Part shown: positions 52,376 to 61,417 of the stretch, piece after piece
How the letters are laid out: each line of letters opens with the position of its first letter
Numbering within the stretch: position 1 is the stretch's first letter
DNA from: Cecembia lonarensis LW9
GTDB taxonomy: Bacteria > Bacteroidota > Bacteroidia > Cytophagales > Cyclobacteriaceae
Direction: 5' to 3'
Length of the DNA stretch: 64,000 nt
Assembly: GCF_000298295.1 (NCBI RefSeq)
Contig: NZ_AMGM01000010.1
Coordinates: 30,967 to 94,966 of the forward strand
The notes under the pieces: model-generated
Database searches by the model: none
What the model was told of the DNA's origin: nothing
The model's input: the letters and a program-made list of their open reading frames with translations, nothing else
Made by a program: the position numbers and the translations under genes

Positions 52376-53437
52376 TCAGTTCTTTCCAATAGCATTCAGC
52401 ATATCAAAGGCCAATTCCAACCTTTTGATAAAGTTTTCCTCACCTTTCCTCAACCAAACCCTCGGATCATAATACTTTTTATTTGGGCTATCGGAACCCT
52501 CAGGGTTACCCAATTGCGTCTGAAGATAGGCCTCGTTTGATTGATAGTAATTCTTCACTCCTTCCCAGAATGCCCACTGTTGGTCGGTATCGATATTCAT
52601 CTTGATAGAACCGTAACTATTAGCTTCTCTTATCTCTTCTACTGTAGAGCCAGATCCACCATGGAAAACAAAGAATACAGGCTTAGGCCCTGTTCCAAAT
52701 TTCTGAGCAATATAATCTTGTGAATTTTTTAGAATAATGGGTTTTAAACTCACATTCCCAGGTTTATATACGCCATGTACATTTCCGAAGGAGGCGGCAA
52801 CGGTAAACAAATCCCCTACCGCTTTGAGGTGCTCGTAAGCATAAGCCACTTCCTCAGGTTGGGTATAAAGTTTGGAGCTGTCCACATCGGTATTGTCTAC
52901 ACCATCTTCTTCCCCTCCGGTAATTCCCAATTCAATTTCAATACCCATTTCCAGGGCTTTCATTTTTTTGAAATAGTCCACACAAATCTCAATGTTTTCC
53001 TCCACAGTTTCTTCTGAAAGGTCCAACATATGAGAGCTGAACAAAGGCTTTTTATTGGCTGCATAGAATGCCTTTCCCTCTTCTAATAGACCATCGATCC
53101 AAGGTAAAAGCTTCTTCGCACAGTGATCGGTATGCAATATTACAGGTACACCGTAGGCCTCTGCCATCCTGTGTACATGCAAAGCACCGGAAATTGACCC
53201 TTGAATAGCTCCTTGCTGATTGGTATTACCCATACCTTTACCTGCATAGAACTGGGCGCCTCCATTTGAAAACTGTATGATAACGGGTGAATTGACCTTT
53301 TTGGCTGTTTCCAATACCGCATTGACAGTGCTGGTATTGATTACATTTACCGCAGGCATAGCAAATTCGCTTTCTTTGGCATAGTCCAATAAGTCCTTCA
53401 GTTCCTCTCCGAATTTAACTCCTGGTTTGAATTTCAT
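52376..53437 (-). CDS. fbaA: Class II fructose-bisphosphate aldolase
   Basis: Class II aldolase splits fructose 1,6-bisphosphate into dihydroxyacetone phosphate and glyceraldehyde 3-phosphate with a zinc ion. The 353-residue class IIA protein shows the zinc-site motif ILHTDHCAKK near residue 110, IEIELGITGGEEDGVDN near 165-182 and the glycine-rich FVFHGGSGST near 262. It is cytoplasmic. Unusually, this housekeeping enzyme sits between two secreted amylase genes: it begins 20 bp after the upstream GH13 gene and is followed by a terminator. It therefore probably responds to starch control too. Confidence 0.95.
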   Translation of the reverse strand: MKFKPGVKFGEELKDLLDYAKESEFAMPAVNVINTSTVNAVLETAKKVNSPVIIQFSNGGAQFYAGKGMGNTNQQGAIQGSISGALHVHRMAEAYGVPVILHTDHCAKKLLPWIDGLLEEGKAFYAANKKPLFSSHMLDLSEETVEENIEICVDYFKKMKALEMGIEIELGITGGEEDGVDNTDVDSSKLYTQPEEVAYAYEHLKAVGDLFTVAASFGNVHGVYKPGNVSLKPIILKNSQDYIAQKFGTGPKPVFFVFHGGSGSTVEEIREANSYGSIKMNIDTDQQWAFWEGVKNYYQSNEAYLQTQLGNPEGSDSPNKKYYDPRVWLRKGEENFIKRLELAFDMLNAIGKN

Positions 53438-53457
53438 GATGTTAGTACAATAGGTTT

Positions 53458-56250
53458 TTAATGTTTGATAAAACGTTTTCTGATGACCTGACGGTTATCA
53501 AAGATTTCAAAGATATAAAGACCCGCTTTAAAATCCTTTAAATCTATTTGCAAAATATCGTCCTGACCATCAAACAGTGCTTCTTTTAACACCGAACCTG
53601 TCACATCTATTACCCGATAATTGAAATTGATATAATCTTTTGGAAGGCCTACACGCACATAATTGGAAGCTGGTACTGGATATATCTTAAATTCATCACT
53701 TTTCATTTCTTCAGGGCCAAAAGAAGTAATCAGGTCTTCCATCAGGATTTTCCCTTCGGGTTTATTTAACCGTTGATTGGTAAAAAGAAAGAATTCATTT
53801 GGCCTTAACCTAAAGGTTTTTGAATTACCCACCACATCAATTTCCTCTCCTGTAAAGTAATTATACCATTTCCCTGGGTTGGGAAAAGTCAAATTGGCAT
53901 TGTTGATGTCTGTAAGCCCAAAATTCCCAAACAACAAAACCTGAAAATCATCATCCACCAAACGAATGGTCTTCAGTGTTTGTGTCAAGTTCAAAATGGC
54001 ATTTTGAGGTTTGTTAAAAGCATTTTGTTCCTTTTTCAGTTTAATCATGGCCTGGTAAAGTCTCCATAGCCTTTGCCTTTCCGGATTATCCAGATATTCC
54101 CACCGGGTGGGCTTAATCCCTAACCTATCATTGTTCAACTCCAGGTCATAGCCAAATTCTTCAAATTGCCAAAGCATTTTTGGACCAGGAATCGCAAAAA
54201 AGAAGGCTGCCAGCAATTGATTCCTGTTTACTGCATTGCTCAGTTGCCTTAAATTGACCGGCGAAGTCTGTCCCCAGGTTAAGGTTTCCCACATGGTCCT
54301 TTCCTCATCATGACTTTCCATATAGCTGACCAAATTGTTCTTTGACCAACCTCTGGTCTGATAGAATCCCCAGTCAAAATTCCTTGACCCTCCTTTGGCC
54401 ATTTCTCTGAAATCAAAATTCAGGTTACCCCAAAACATCATCCCATAATCAGCCAATTCCCTTTCTTCGGAATTGTCGGCAAAATGTTCCAAAATGATAT
54501 ACGCATCAGGGTGATCTTTTCTGATCTGATCATAAATATTTTTCCAAATGGTAATCCTTGACTCGTCTCTTTGGCTCCATAAGCCCACATCATCACCAGA
54601 GTCAAATTGGGTAAACCCTTTGCTCAAATCAAACCTAAAACCATCTACTTTATATTCTGTAAGCCAATAATTATTGACAGAGTCTACAAAAGCCTTGGTA
54701 TAAGGGCTTTCATGGTTGAAGTCATAGCCAACATTAAAGGGGTGCCTTGCTACCCGGTTAAGCCAGGGATTATCTTCAGTCGGTGGCCCAAAATCACCAT
54801 CATTGTAAAGCCTCACATAGGGGCTTTGGCCAAAGGCATGATTGAGCACCTGATCCAAGATCACCACCATATCCCGCTTATGGGCCTCATCAATCAATTC
54901 TTTCAAGTGGTTCTTAGGACCATAAAATTTATCTACCGCAAAAAAGAATGATGGATTATACCCCCAAGAAATATTGCCCTCAAATTCCTTGACTGGAAGC
55001 AACTCTATGGCATTGATTCCTAAGTCTTTCAAATAATCCAATCTTTCTACCACCGCTTTGAAGGTTCTCCTTTCATCGAAATCCCTTACCAATAACTCAT
55101 AAACCACCAGTTCCTCAGGCGCTGGTTTGTTGTATTCAAGATATTTCCATTCGTAAGGTTCCTGGGCAGTTTGAAGAAAGGTGGCTTGGAAGGATGTTTT
55201 TCCTTGTGGAAAAGGTTTTAGCCCTGGATACCTGTTTTGCTGGATGATTTCATTATCGAGAAAAGGATCAGATACCTTATCCGCATAGGGATCTCCTATC
55301 CTGATATCGCCATCAACCAGGTATTGAAATATATATTCCTCACCAGGAATCAGGTCTTTAAGGTGAAACCAAAACATTTCCCTGTCGGGGGTTTGGTTCA
55401 TTTGATAATCGAGACTGATCTCCCATCCATTGAAGTCTCCAATGAGGAAAGCATTTTTTTTGTTCGGAGCCTCGAGCACCAGAACAGCTTCTGTATCAGA
55501 TAGATAATTGATACCCTTCAGAACACCGGCCGGCAGATCTGCTTTCGGACTGGGGCCTACTACTGAAATATTGATAGTGGCTTCACTTTCATCCTCTCCT
55601 GCTGAAGCTTGTGCCTTGATTTCATAGGCTCCAATTTCAACTGCCTCAAAAACATAAGAAAGTCTATCCACGCCTGTAGCAGCGGCTACTTCAGTGCCAT
55701 TGATTGAAATGTTCAAGGAAGCATTACCAGTTGATATGATGTCAATGTTTTGGTTCTCCCCTATTTCCAGCAGGGTGCTACTGCTGGCAGGTCTTTCAAA
55801 TGCAACCTGAAATCCCTGTGCCAAATTGACAAAAAAGTCTTGATTTCTATCGTCTTTCCCCTCCCTGTTTCCATCAATATTTCTAAAAACAATACCTAGT
55901 CTATAGATGGTTTGACCAGCAGGAACATCAAAAAAATCTTCTGGAACCAGCTCAAATTCCCAAATATTTTCCTCTCCTTCTACTTTGGTCATTCTCGCCT
56001 TGGGGTCATCAACCCCCCATTGCGTGGGAACTATGGACCAAGAGATAGATGTAGGACTTTCGGTAACAGCGCCAATATGGATATAAACCTGGTCTACACC
56101 TTGAAGGCCTGAGGTACCTCGGGTAGCGTCATAAATAATCTTAATGTTATCTACTGCTCTTGGAAACCCCGGGATTGTGGTGACCTGAGCAAAAGATAGG
56201 GTTTGTAAAAAGATAAAAAAAAGAAGAAACGAACTACTGATTTTTTTCAT
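53458..56250 (-). CDS. Secreted GH13 amylase with T9SS sorting domain
   Basis: I start this 930-residue protein at ATG 56250, giving a Sec signal ending in LSFAQ; the longer frame from 56292 would bury it. N-terminal beta domains (about 25-230) precede a CBM48/CBM20-like module, with NAFLIGDFNGWE near 270. The GH13 barrel follows: LDQVLNHAFG, VDGFRFDLSKGF (nucleophile), YIILEHFADN (acid/base) and MESHDEER (third Asp). The last 75 residues (FKIYPVPASNYVRVGLP to FIKH) are a Por secretion C-terminal sorting domain, so export by type IX secretion is expected. It probably cleaves starch outside the cell. A terminator-like hairpin lies between it and the SusE gene. Confidence 0.92.
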   Translation of the reverse strand: MKKISSSFLLFFIFLQTLSFAQVTTIPGFPRAVDNIKIIYDATRGTSGLQGVDQVYIHIGAVTESPTSISWSIVPTQWGVDDPKARMTKVEGEENIWEFELVPEDFFDVPAGQTIYRLGIVFRNIDGNREGKDDRNQDFFVNLAQGFQVAFERPASSSTLLEIGENQNIDIISTGNASLNISINGTEVAAATGVDRLSYVFEAVEIGAYEIKAQASAGEDESEATINISVVGPSPKADLPAGVLKGINYLSDTEAVLVLEAPNKKNAFLIGDFNGWEISLDYQMNQTPDREMFWFHLKDLIPGEEYIFQYLVDGDIRIGDPYADKVSDPFLDNEIIQQNRYPGLKPFPQGKTSFQATFLQTAQEPYEWKYLEYNKPAPEELVVYELLVRDFDERRTFKAVVERLDYLKDLGINAIELLPVKEFEGNISWGYNPSFFFAVDKFYGPKNHLKELIDEAHKRDMVVILDQVLNHAFGQSPYVRLYNDGDFGPPTEDNPWLNRVARHPFNVGYDFNHESPYTKAFVDSVNNYWLTEYKVDGFRFDLSKGFTQFDSGDDVGLWSQRDESRITIWKNIYDQIRKDHPDAYIILEHFADNSEERELADYGMMFWGNLNFDFREMAKGGSRNFDWGFYQTRGWSKNNLVSYMESHDEERTMWETLTWGQTSPVNLRQLSNAVNRNQLLAAFFFAIPGPKMLWQFEEFGYDLELNNDRLGIKPTRWEYLDNPERQRLWRLYQAMIKLKKEQNAFNKPQNAILNLTQTLKTIRLVDDDFQVLLFGNFGLTDINNANLTFPNPGKWYNYFTGEEIDVVGNSKTFRLRPNEFFLFTNQRLNKPEGKILMEDLITSFGPEEMKSDEFKIYPVPASNYVRVGLPKDYINFNYRVIDVTGSVLKEALFDGQDDILQIDLKDFKAGLYIFEIFDNRQVIRKRFIKH

Positions 56251-56281
56251 AATCCTGAAAATAACTGGATAATAATGAAAG

Positions 56282-56312
56282 AAAAAGGCCACTTTTCCAA
56301 GTAGCCCTTTTC
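56282..56312 (-). terminator. Terminator-like hairpin between susE and GH13
   Basis: GGCCACTT pairs imperfectly with AAGTAGCC around a TTCC loop, with A-rich and T-rich flanks on both strands. It follows the susE stop by about 18 bp. It may reduce rather than stop read-through into the GH13 gene. Confidence 0.6.
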
Positions 56313-56329
56313 TTTAATGGGTCTAAATT

Positions 56330-57397
56330 TTATTGTTCAATCTTAATGAACCTTCCATCTAAGGAATTGAACCAGATTTTATAGGTTCCAGGCTCCACTG
56401 GAATATTAGGCCCATCTTGAGTTGCTTTTCCGCTAATGGCTGAATTAGTGCCCCAGTTTACAGCCCAATCATTATCTGCTCTGAATTTCATTTCACCATC
56501 ACCCAAGGTAGCAGTCAGGTAATAAATGTGCTTGTCAAAAGCAAGTTGATTCATCGCTGTACTGGCATCCCAGCCTTCAGCGGTTGCACTACCAATAATA
56601 CCAACTGTCTCAAAGGTGGCTGGTACATCTGTAATTGGTTCCAAGCTAAAGGATTCTGTGGATAAGTCGAAAGTAAAGGTGTAATAACCCGCAGCCGGCA
56701 CGTTAAATACATCAGGATCATCCCCACCACCCATATTTGCTGAAATGGTAGAACCATCATTAGTACCATATTGAGGCTGCCAAGCACCTAAATTTTCCAA
56801 TACTTTAAAGCCACCTGCATTAAAGAAACCTGAATAAACATATAAATCCGTGTTTTCAGGGTCTCTAAACAGTGGTGGGTTGTTGGCGTTGTTGTCCCAA
56901 CCTCTGGCTGTAGCTTCACCTACTAAGAAAAGGTTCCTTAAGGCAACGGCATCAGCAAAAGTAGTAACAGGAATGGTAACAGGAAGACCTTCCAAAGCAG
57001 AAAGTGTTCTGGATGGCACTGCTCTTACCCTAAATTCCATAGGGCCCGTTTCACCTGCAACAATACCCCTAGAGATGGCTCTTCTATTGATTTCAGCAGC
57101 ACTCACTTCAATTACAGTAGTGGTAGATGACCCGAGATCTGCAGCATTGGCAAATCCATTTCCTGGACGGTCCATTTGGATAACATAAGTTACCTCCATT
57201 CCAGTACCAAAATCAGCAGGAGTCACATTGAAAACTAAAACCTCCTCTTCATCCTCACCTGTAAGGACAATCGCACTTGGAGGAGATGAAATGGATGCAG
57301 GAGTTTGTTGAATAATGGGCGGTTGCTCTAGATCACCACATGCCCACAATAATGGCAGCATAAAAGCTACCCAAGTTAATTTGGAAATTAATCTCAT
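56330..57397 (-). CDS. SusE/SusF-like starch-binding outer-membrane lipoprotein
   Basis: The protein is 355 residues from ATG 57397, with a lipoprotein signal ending in LPLLWAC (Cys20). The longer frame from 57445 hides the signal. Residues 30-130 are the SusE N-terminal domain (SAIVLTGEDEEEVLVFNVTP). Two tandem starch-binding domains follow, near 170-230 (FLVGEATARGWDN) and 260-340 (VGIIGSATAEGWDAS). Such proteins hold starch at the cell surface next to SusC and SusD. No susC or susD is adjacent. The gene is first in its direction of transcription, reading away from the lacI promoter region. Confidence 0.88.
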   Translation of the reverse strand: MRLISKLTWVAFMLPLLWACGDLEQPPIIQQTPASISSPPSAIVLTGEDEEEVLVFNVTPADFGTGMEVTYVIQMDRPGNGFANAADLGSSTTTVIEVSAAEINRRAISRGIVAGETGPMEFRVRAVPSRTLSALEGLPVTIPVTTFADAVALRNLFLVGEATARGWDNNANNPPLFRDPENTDLYVYSGFFNAGGFKVLENLGAWQPQYGTNDGSTISANMGGGDDPDVFNVPAAGYYTFTFDLSTESFSLEPITDVPATFETVGIIGSATAEGWDASTAMNQLAFDKHIYYLTATLGDGEMKFRADNDWAVNWGTNSAISGKATQDGPNIPVEPGTYKIWFNSLDGRFIKIEQ

Positions 57398-57517
57398 AAT
57401 TGTTTTGGTATTTATTGTTTTATGTACTGTATTTATAAAATTCAATATTTTAATGATAAAATTAAATAACCAAAAAGATTATTCGGTTTCCTCTTATCAT
57501 CAAAACATCTAACCTCA

Positions 57518-57547
57518 TTTGAGTTTATACAATGGGAGGTAATTTTG
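57518..57547 (+). promoter_or_regulatory. Predicted promoter of the lacI gene
   Basis: TTTG at 57518-57521 and TAATTTTG (TAnnTTTG) at 57540-57547 are separated by 18 bp, close to the Bacteroidota consensus. Transcription would start near 57553, giving a leader of about 190 nt to the ATG at 57741, with the operators inside it. Confidence 0.65.
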
Positions 57548-57582
57548 CAAGTCATAATCGAACATTCCAATCAAAAAAAAAA

Positions 57583-57608
57583 TGCAAACGTCACCGCAAA
57601 CGTCTGCA
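57583..57608. promoter_or_regulatory. Paired LacI-family operator half and full sites
   Basis: GCAAACGTC occurs twice, at 57584-57592 and 57596-57604, 12 bp apart. The second continues to GCAAACGTCTGCA, which is nearly palindromic about ACGT. The position, just after the predicted lacI start and in the divergent gap with susE, suits control of both directions. LacI relatives commonly bind GC-centred palindromes of this form. Confidence 0.65.
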
Positions 57609-57740
57609 TAAATAAAAAATCAGTTAAATAAATTTACGATAAAATGTGAAAGACCTTGATTTTTAAAAAATAGAATCAGCCTTTGCTTTAAAATGGATGA
57701 AAAAGCTTTAAATTTAAATTCTTAGAAAAATATAATTTTC

Positions 57741-58774
57741 ATGAAGCTGGGCCAAGCCACAATTAAAGACATAGCCAAGGAATTGAATGTGTCCTCATCT
57801 ACTGTTTCAAGGGCATTGAAAGATTATCCTGGAATAAGTGATGAAACCAAAAAAAGGTAAAAGAGGTTGCTGAAAGATTAAATTACCGACCCAATGCGGT
57901 AGCCTTGAGTTTAAGAAAAAGTAAATCTTTTACCATAGGAGTTATCATTCCTGAAGTGGTGCATTTCTTTTTTTCTACCGTTATCAGCGGTATTGAAGAA
58001 ATTGCTTATAGAAACGGGTATAATGTAATTTTATGTCAGACTAACGAAAAGCTGGCAAGAGAAAAAAGCAGTTTGGAAACCATGCTTTCCAACCAGATAG
58101 ATGGTTTGCTGGTCAGCTATTCCAAAGAAACGACGGATTTTAGTCACTTCACCAGACTCATTGAACAAGAATTCCCCATCGTATTTTTTGATCGAACACC
58201 CTATATTGACAACACACTGAATGTTACTGTGAATGATTTTAACGGCGCTTACAAAGCTACCAAACATCTGATAAAACAGGGATATGGGAAAATCATACAC
58301 TTGGCTGGTCCATCAAATCTTGCCATCAGTAAAAAAAGAAAAGAAGGGTATATGACAGCCCTTAAAGAAGCTGGCCTTCCGATATTAGAAGAACTGATTA
58401 TCTCTTGTCCTTCCGGCCATGAACAAGAAAGTTATACACTTGTACGCAATTTTTTTATAAACAATAGCAATAAAGCCGATGCCATTTTCGCACATCATGA
58501 TATTGTTGCTGCCGGGGCTATGATGGCTGTCAAATCATTGGGGATGAAAATTCCTGAAGATGTGGGCATTGTGGGTTTTTCCAATTGGCAGTTTTCTGCT
58601 ATGATTGACCCTCCCCTTTCCACTGTGATGCAGCCAGGTTTTCAAATTGGGGAAAGGGCGACGGAAATTCTTCTTGACATTATAGACAAAAAACCTGAAA
58701 GGCTACATGAACCCTCCAACATTGAACTGGATACCGAATTAATTATCCGTAAGTCCTCATTGAAAAAGGAATAA
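57741..58774 (+). pseudogene. LacI-family regulator gene with a -1 frameshift
   Basis: The gene should encode a regulator of 344 residues. The first frame, ATG 57741 to TAA 57858-57860, gives the complete helix-turn-helix (TIKDIAKELNVSSSTVSRAL). The next frame continues directly with KKVKEVAERLNYRPNAVALSLRKSK and the full sugar-binding domain to 58774. The break is at seven A (57849-57855); one more A would restore the frame. The effector domain shows GVIIPEVVHFFFSTVISGIE and VGIVGFSNWQFS. It may be a sequencing error, a real mutation or programmed slippage. Its likely targets are the susE-amylase genes, the GH31 gene and itself. Confidence 0.88.
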
Positions 58775-58799
58775 ATTTTTTATAAAACCTATTTTTTTG

Positions 58800-58813
58800 T
58801 GCAAACGATTGAA
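58800..58813. promoter_or_regulatory. LacI-family operator-like site before GH31
   Basis: TGCAAACGATTGAA contains CAAACGATTG, an imperfect palindrome about the central CG, and shares GCAAACG with the sites at 57584 and 57596. It lies between the lacI stop and the GH31 start, the expected place for an operator controlling the glucosidase-transporter pair. Confidence 0.55.
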
Positions 58814-58864
58814 TGTCGATAATTTCAAAAAATAGGCCTAAAATGGAATCAAATTTGGTTTGAC

Positions 58865-58896
58865 CGAATCAATTTACTGCTTTTGATTCGTTTTTT
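58865..58896 (+). terminator. Hairpin terminator or attenuator before GH31
   Basis: CGAATCAA (58865-58872) pairs with TTGATTCG (58883-58890), followed by six T. It lies 78 bp before the GH31 ATG. It may simply end the lacI transcript. If the GH31 promoter lies upstream, near the operator, it would act as an attenuator. Confidence 0.65.
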
Positions 58897-58974
58897 ACTT
58901 TCACTATACTTCATAAATTAGCTTACCGTAAGGGCAAGGATAATTCCCTTCCAGCATTAAACTTAAAATTATAA

Positions 58975-61401
58975 ATGGCAACCTTGGCTAAAAAATCATT
59001 GGGAAAAAGAAATGTACCGATAGGTGATGTTGAATTCTGGGAAAAGACTTCCTTTGGAATTAGAGGAAATACTAAACAGGCAACCTTCAACATCTCAGTT
59101 TATGAATCGTCTACCATCAGGATACAGGTAACCCAGGAAGAAGAGTTTTCCCCCAACCCATATGCAGTAATTGCAGAGGCAAATCCCCATGCTTTTGAAT
59201 TGGAAGAAAGTAGTTACTGCTTATTGTTGAAAACAGAGAAAATTCATTTATACATTCAATTACAGCCTTTCAGCTTAAGATTTGAAACACCGGAAGGTAA
59301 AATCATCAATGAAGATGATAGCGCCTTTGCCGTATCCTGGCTTGGAACAGAGGTGAGTACCTATAAGCAAGTTCAGGAAAATGAAAAGTTTGTCGGTCTG
59401 GGAGAAAAAACCGGAAACCTTAACCGGGCAGGGAAGGCTTATGTCAATTGGAATACGGATTACTTTGCCTACGGGGTTGGAGATGATCCTTTATACATGT
59501 CAATCCCATTTTTCATCGGGCTACACCATGATTTGGCATATGGTATTTTCTTTGATAATTCACATAAAACCACTTTCAACTTCGGTGCTTCCAACAACCG
59601 TTTCATCTATTTTTCGGCGGATGATGGGGACCTGGATTATTATTTTATGCATGACCATGGGGTCGGGCAGGTTATTGAAGCCTACACAAGGTTGACTGGA
59701 ACCATGGAAATGCCTCCTATTTGGTCCTTAGGTTTCCAACAGTGTAGGTATTCTTATTATCCCGAATCAGAAGTTTTGACTTTGGCAGAGACTTTCCGAA
59801 ATAAAAATATGCCTGCGGATGTCATTTACCTGGATATCCATCACATGGAAAAATATAAAGTCTTTACTTTTGACAAGGAAAAATTTCCAGATCCGAAAAC
59901 CATGATCCGAAGGCTTAAAGAAAAAGGCTTCAAAGTCGTAGTCATCATGGATCCAGGCATTAAAACGGAAGATGGTTATGTTCCATATGAAGATGGCAAG
60001 GATAAAGACTTATTTGTTACCTATCCGGATGGTGCCATATATGAAGCCCAGGTATGGCCTGGGTGGTGCGCTTTCCCGGACTTCACCAAACCTGCCGTAC
60101 GGGAATGGTGGGCTGAAAAAATGATTTTTTACAAAGATGCTGGGGTAGATGGCTATTGGACTGACATGAATGAGCCTGCATCTTGGGGACAGTTTACTCC
60201 AAATTTAATAGACTTCTATTATGAGGGCGAACAAACAAGCCATAGGAAAGCCAGAAATGTGTATGGCATGCAAATGGCCAGAAGCGCTATGGAAGGATGT
60301 GTGCAGCAAGAACCTGAGAAAAGACCTTTTGTTCTAACCAGATCAGGGTTTTCGGGTATACAACGCTACGCTGCTGCCTGGACAGGTGACAACATCTCCA
60401 GTGAGGAACACATGTTGGCCGGTATTAGATTGGTCAATAGCCTAGGCCTCAGTGGTGTTGCATTTTCAGGTTATGATGTTGGCGGCTTTGCAGGTGAATC
60501 TACCAAAAGCTTATTTGCCAGATGGATAAGTATTGCTGCATTTTCTCCTCTTTTTCGTGCACACTCCATGATCAATAGTAACGACGCAGAACCTTGGGCC
60601 TTTGGAGAAGAAGTAGAAGAAATCTCCAGAAATTACATGAAATTAAGGTATAGGCTTCTGCCTACAATTTACAGTGCATTTTATAAAAGCTCAAAAAATG
60701 GACAACCACTTGCTAAAAGCTTAGTGGTAGACTATCCTTTTGACAATATCATTTTTGACTCTGCCTTTCAAAACCAATACCTGTTCTGTGATGCCTTTTT
60801 AATTGCACCTGTAGAAAGTTACAAAGAAATCACAAAGGTATATCTTCCTAAAGGTGATTGGTACTACCTATACAACAGCAAAAAGTACCATGGCAATCAA
60901 GTCATCTATCAAGACTGTCCAACCAGTTACTTACCCGTTTATGTAAAATCAGGTTCGGTAATCGCCCTGCAATCCGATATCCAATTTACTGGTGATACAC
61001 ATGATGGTATATTAAGGTTGCATCTGTTTTGGGGAGAGGAAACTTCTACCTATACACATTATGAGGATGATGGTGCCTCTTTGGCGTATAAGGACGGTCA
61101 ATATTTAAAAAGAAGGATCAATTGGATAGGCTCTGAAAATGCCCTGATATTCGAAGCATCAACAGGGGAATTTAGGAGCCAATATGATGAAATTAGGCTC
61201 TACATACATGGAAAGGATGCTTTAAAGATTTCGCTTGACGGCAAGCTTCTTGACTCAGAAAAAGAAGATATAGCATTTCTTGGCAGGTTAACGGATTTTG
61301 ATCCCTTACCGGAGCACGCACATCCTTTTCATTCAAGTAAAGAAATATGTTGTGTAAGCATACCACATTCTAGTAAGGCCTTTACCATTCAGCTCGACTA
61401 A
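58975..61401 (+). CDS. GH31 alpha-glucosidase
   Basis: The 808-residue enzyme should release glucose from the non-reducing ends of maltodextrins. An N-terminal beta-sandwich covers about 1-240 and the catalytic barrel 250-600. The nucleophile Asp is in DGYWTDMNEP near 398 and the acid/base Asp in WTGDNISSEEH near 470, both GH31 signatures. RSGFSGIQRYAAAWTGDN and RAHSMINSNDAEPW are also typical. There is no signal peptide, so it is probably cytoplasmic, working on sugars brought in by the next gene, an MFS transporter 16 bp downstream. An operator-like site precedes it. Confidence 0.94.
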   Translation: MATLAKKSLGKRNVPIGDVEFWEKTSFGIRGNTKQATFNISVYESSTIRIQVTQEEEFSPNPYAVIAEANPHAFELEESSYCLLLKTEKIHLYIQLQPFSLRFETPEGKIINEDDSAFAVSWLGTEVSTYKQVQENEKFVGLGEKTGNLNRAGKAYVNWNTDYFAYGVGDDPLYMSIPFFIGLHHDLAYGIFFDNSHKTTFNFGASNNRFIYFSADDGDLDYYFMHDHGVGQVIEAYTRLTGTMEMPPIWSLGFQQCRYSYYPESEVLTLAETFRNKNMPADVIYLDIHHMEKYKVFTFDKEKFPDPKTMIRRLKEKGFKVVVIMDPGIKTEDGYVPYEDGKDKDLFVTYPDGAIYEAQVWPGWCAFPDFTKPAVREWWAEKMIFYKDAGVDGYWTDMNEPASWGQFTPNLIDFYYEGEQTSHRKARNVYGMQMARSAMEGCVQQEPEKRPFVLTRSGFSGIQRYAAAWTGDNISSEEHMLAGIRLVNSLGLSGVAFSGYDVGGFAGESTKSLFARWISIAAFSPLFRAHSMINSNDAEPWAFGEEVEEISRNYMKLRYRLLPTIYSAFYKSSKNGQPLAKSLVVDYPFDNIIFDSAFQNQYLFCDAFLIAPVESYKEITKVYLPKGDWYYLYNSKKYHGNQVIYQDCPTSYLPVYVKSGSVIALQSDIQFTGDTHDGILRLHLFWGEETSTYTHYEDDGASLAYKDGQYLKRRINWIGSENALIFEASTGEFRSQYDEIRLYIHGKDALKISLDGKLLDSEKEDIAFLGRLTDFDPLPEHAHPFHSSKEICCVSIPHSSKAFTIQLD

Positions 61402-61417
61402 CGCTATACCCAAAATA

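Noticed and set aside
57849..57860. Programmed frameshifting as the default explanation for lacI
   Set aside because: The P-site tRNA would have to re-pair on CAA, a poor match, and LacI genes are not known to use this. A base error or mutation is simpler.
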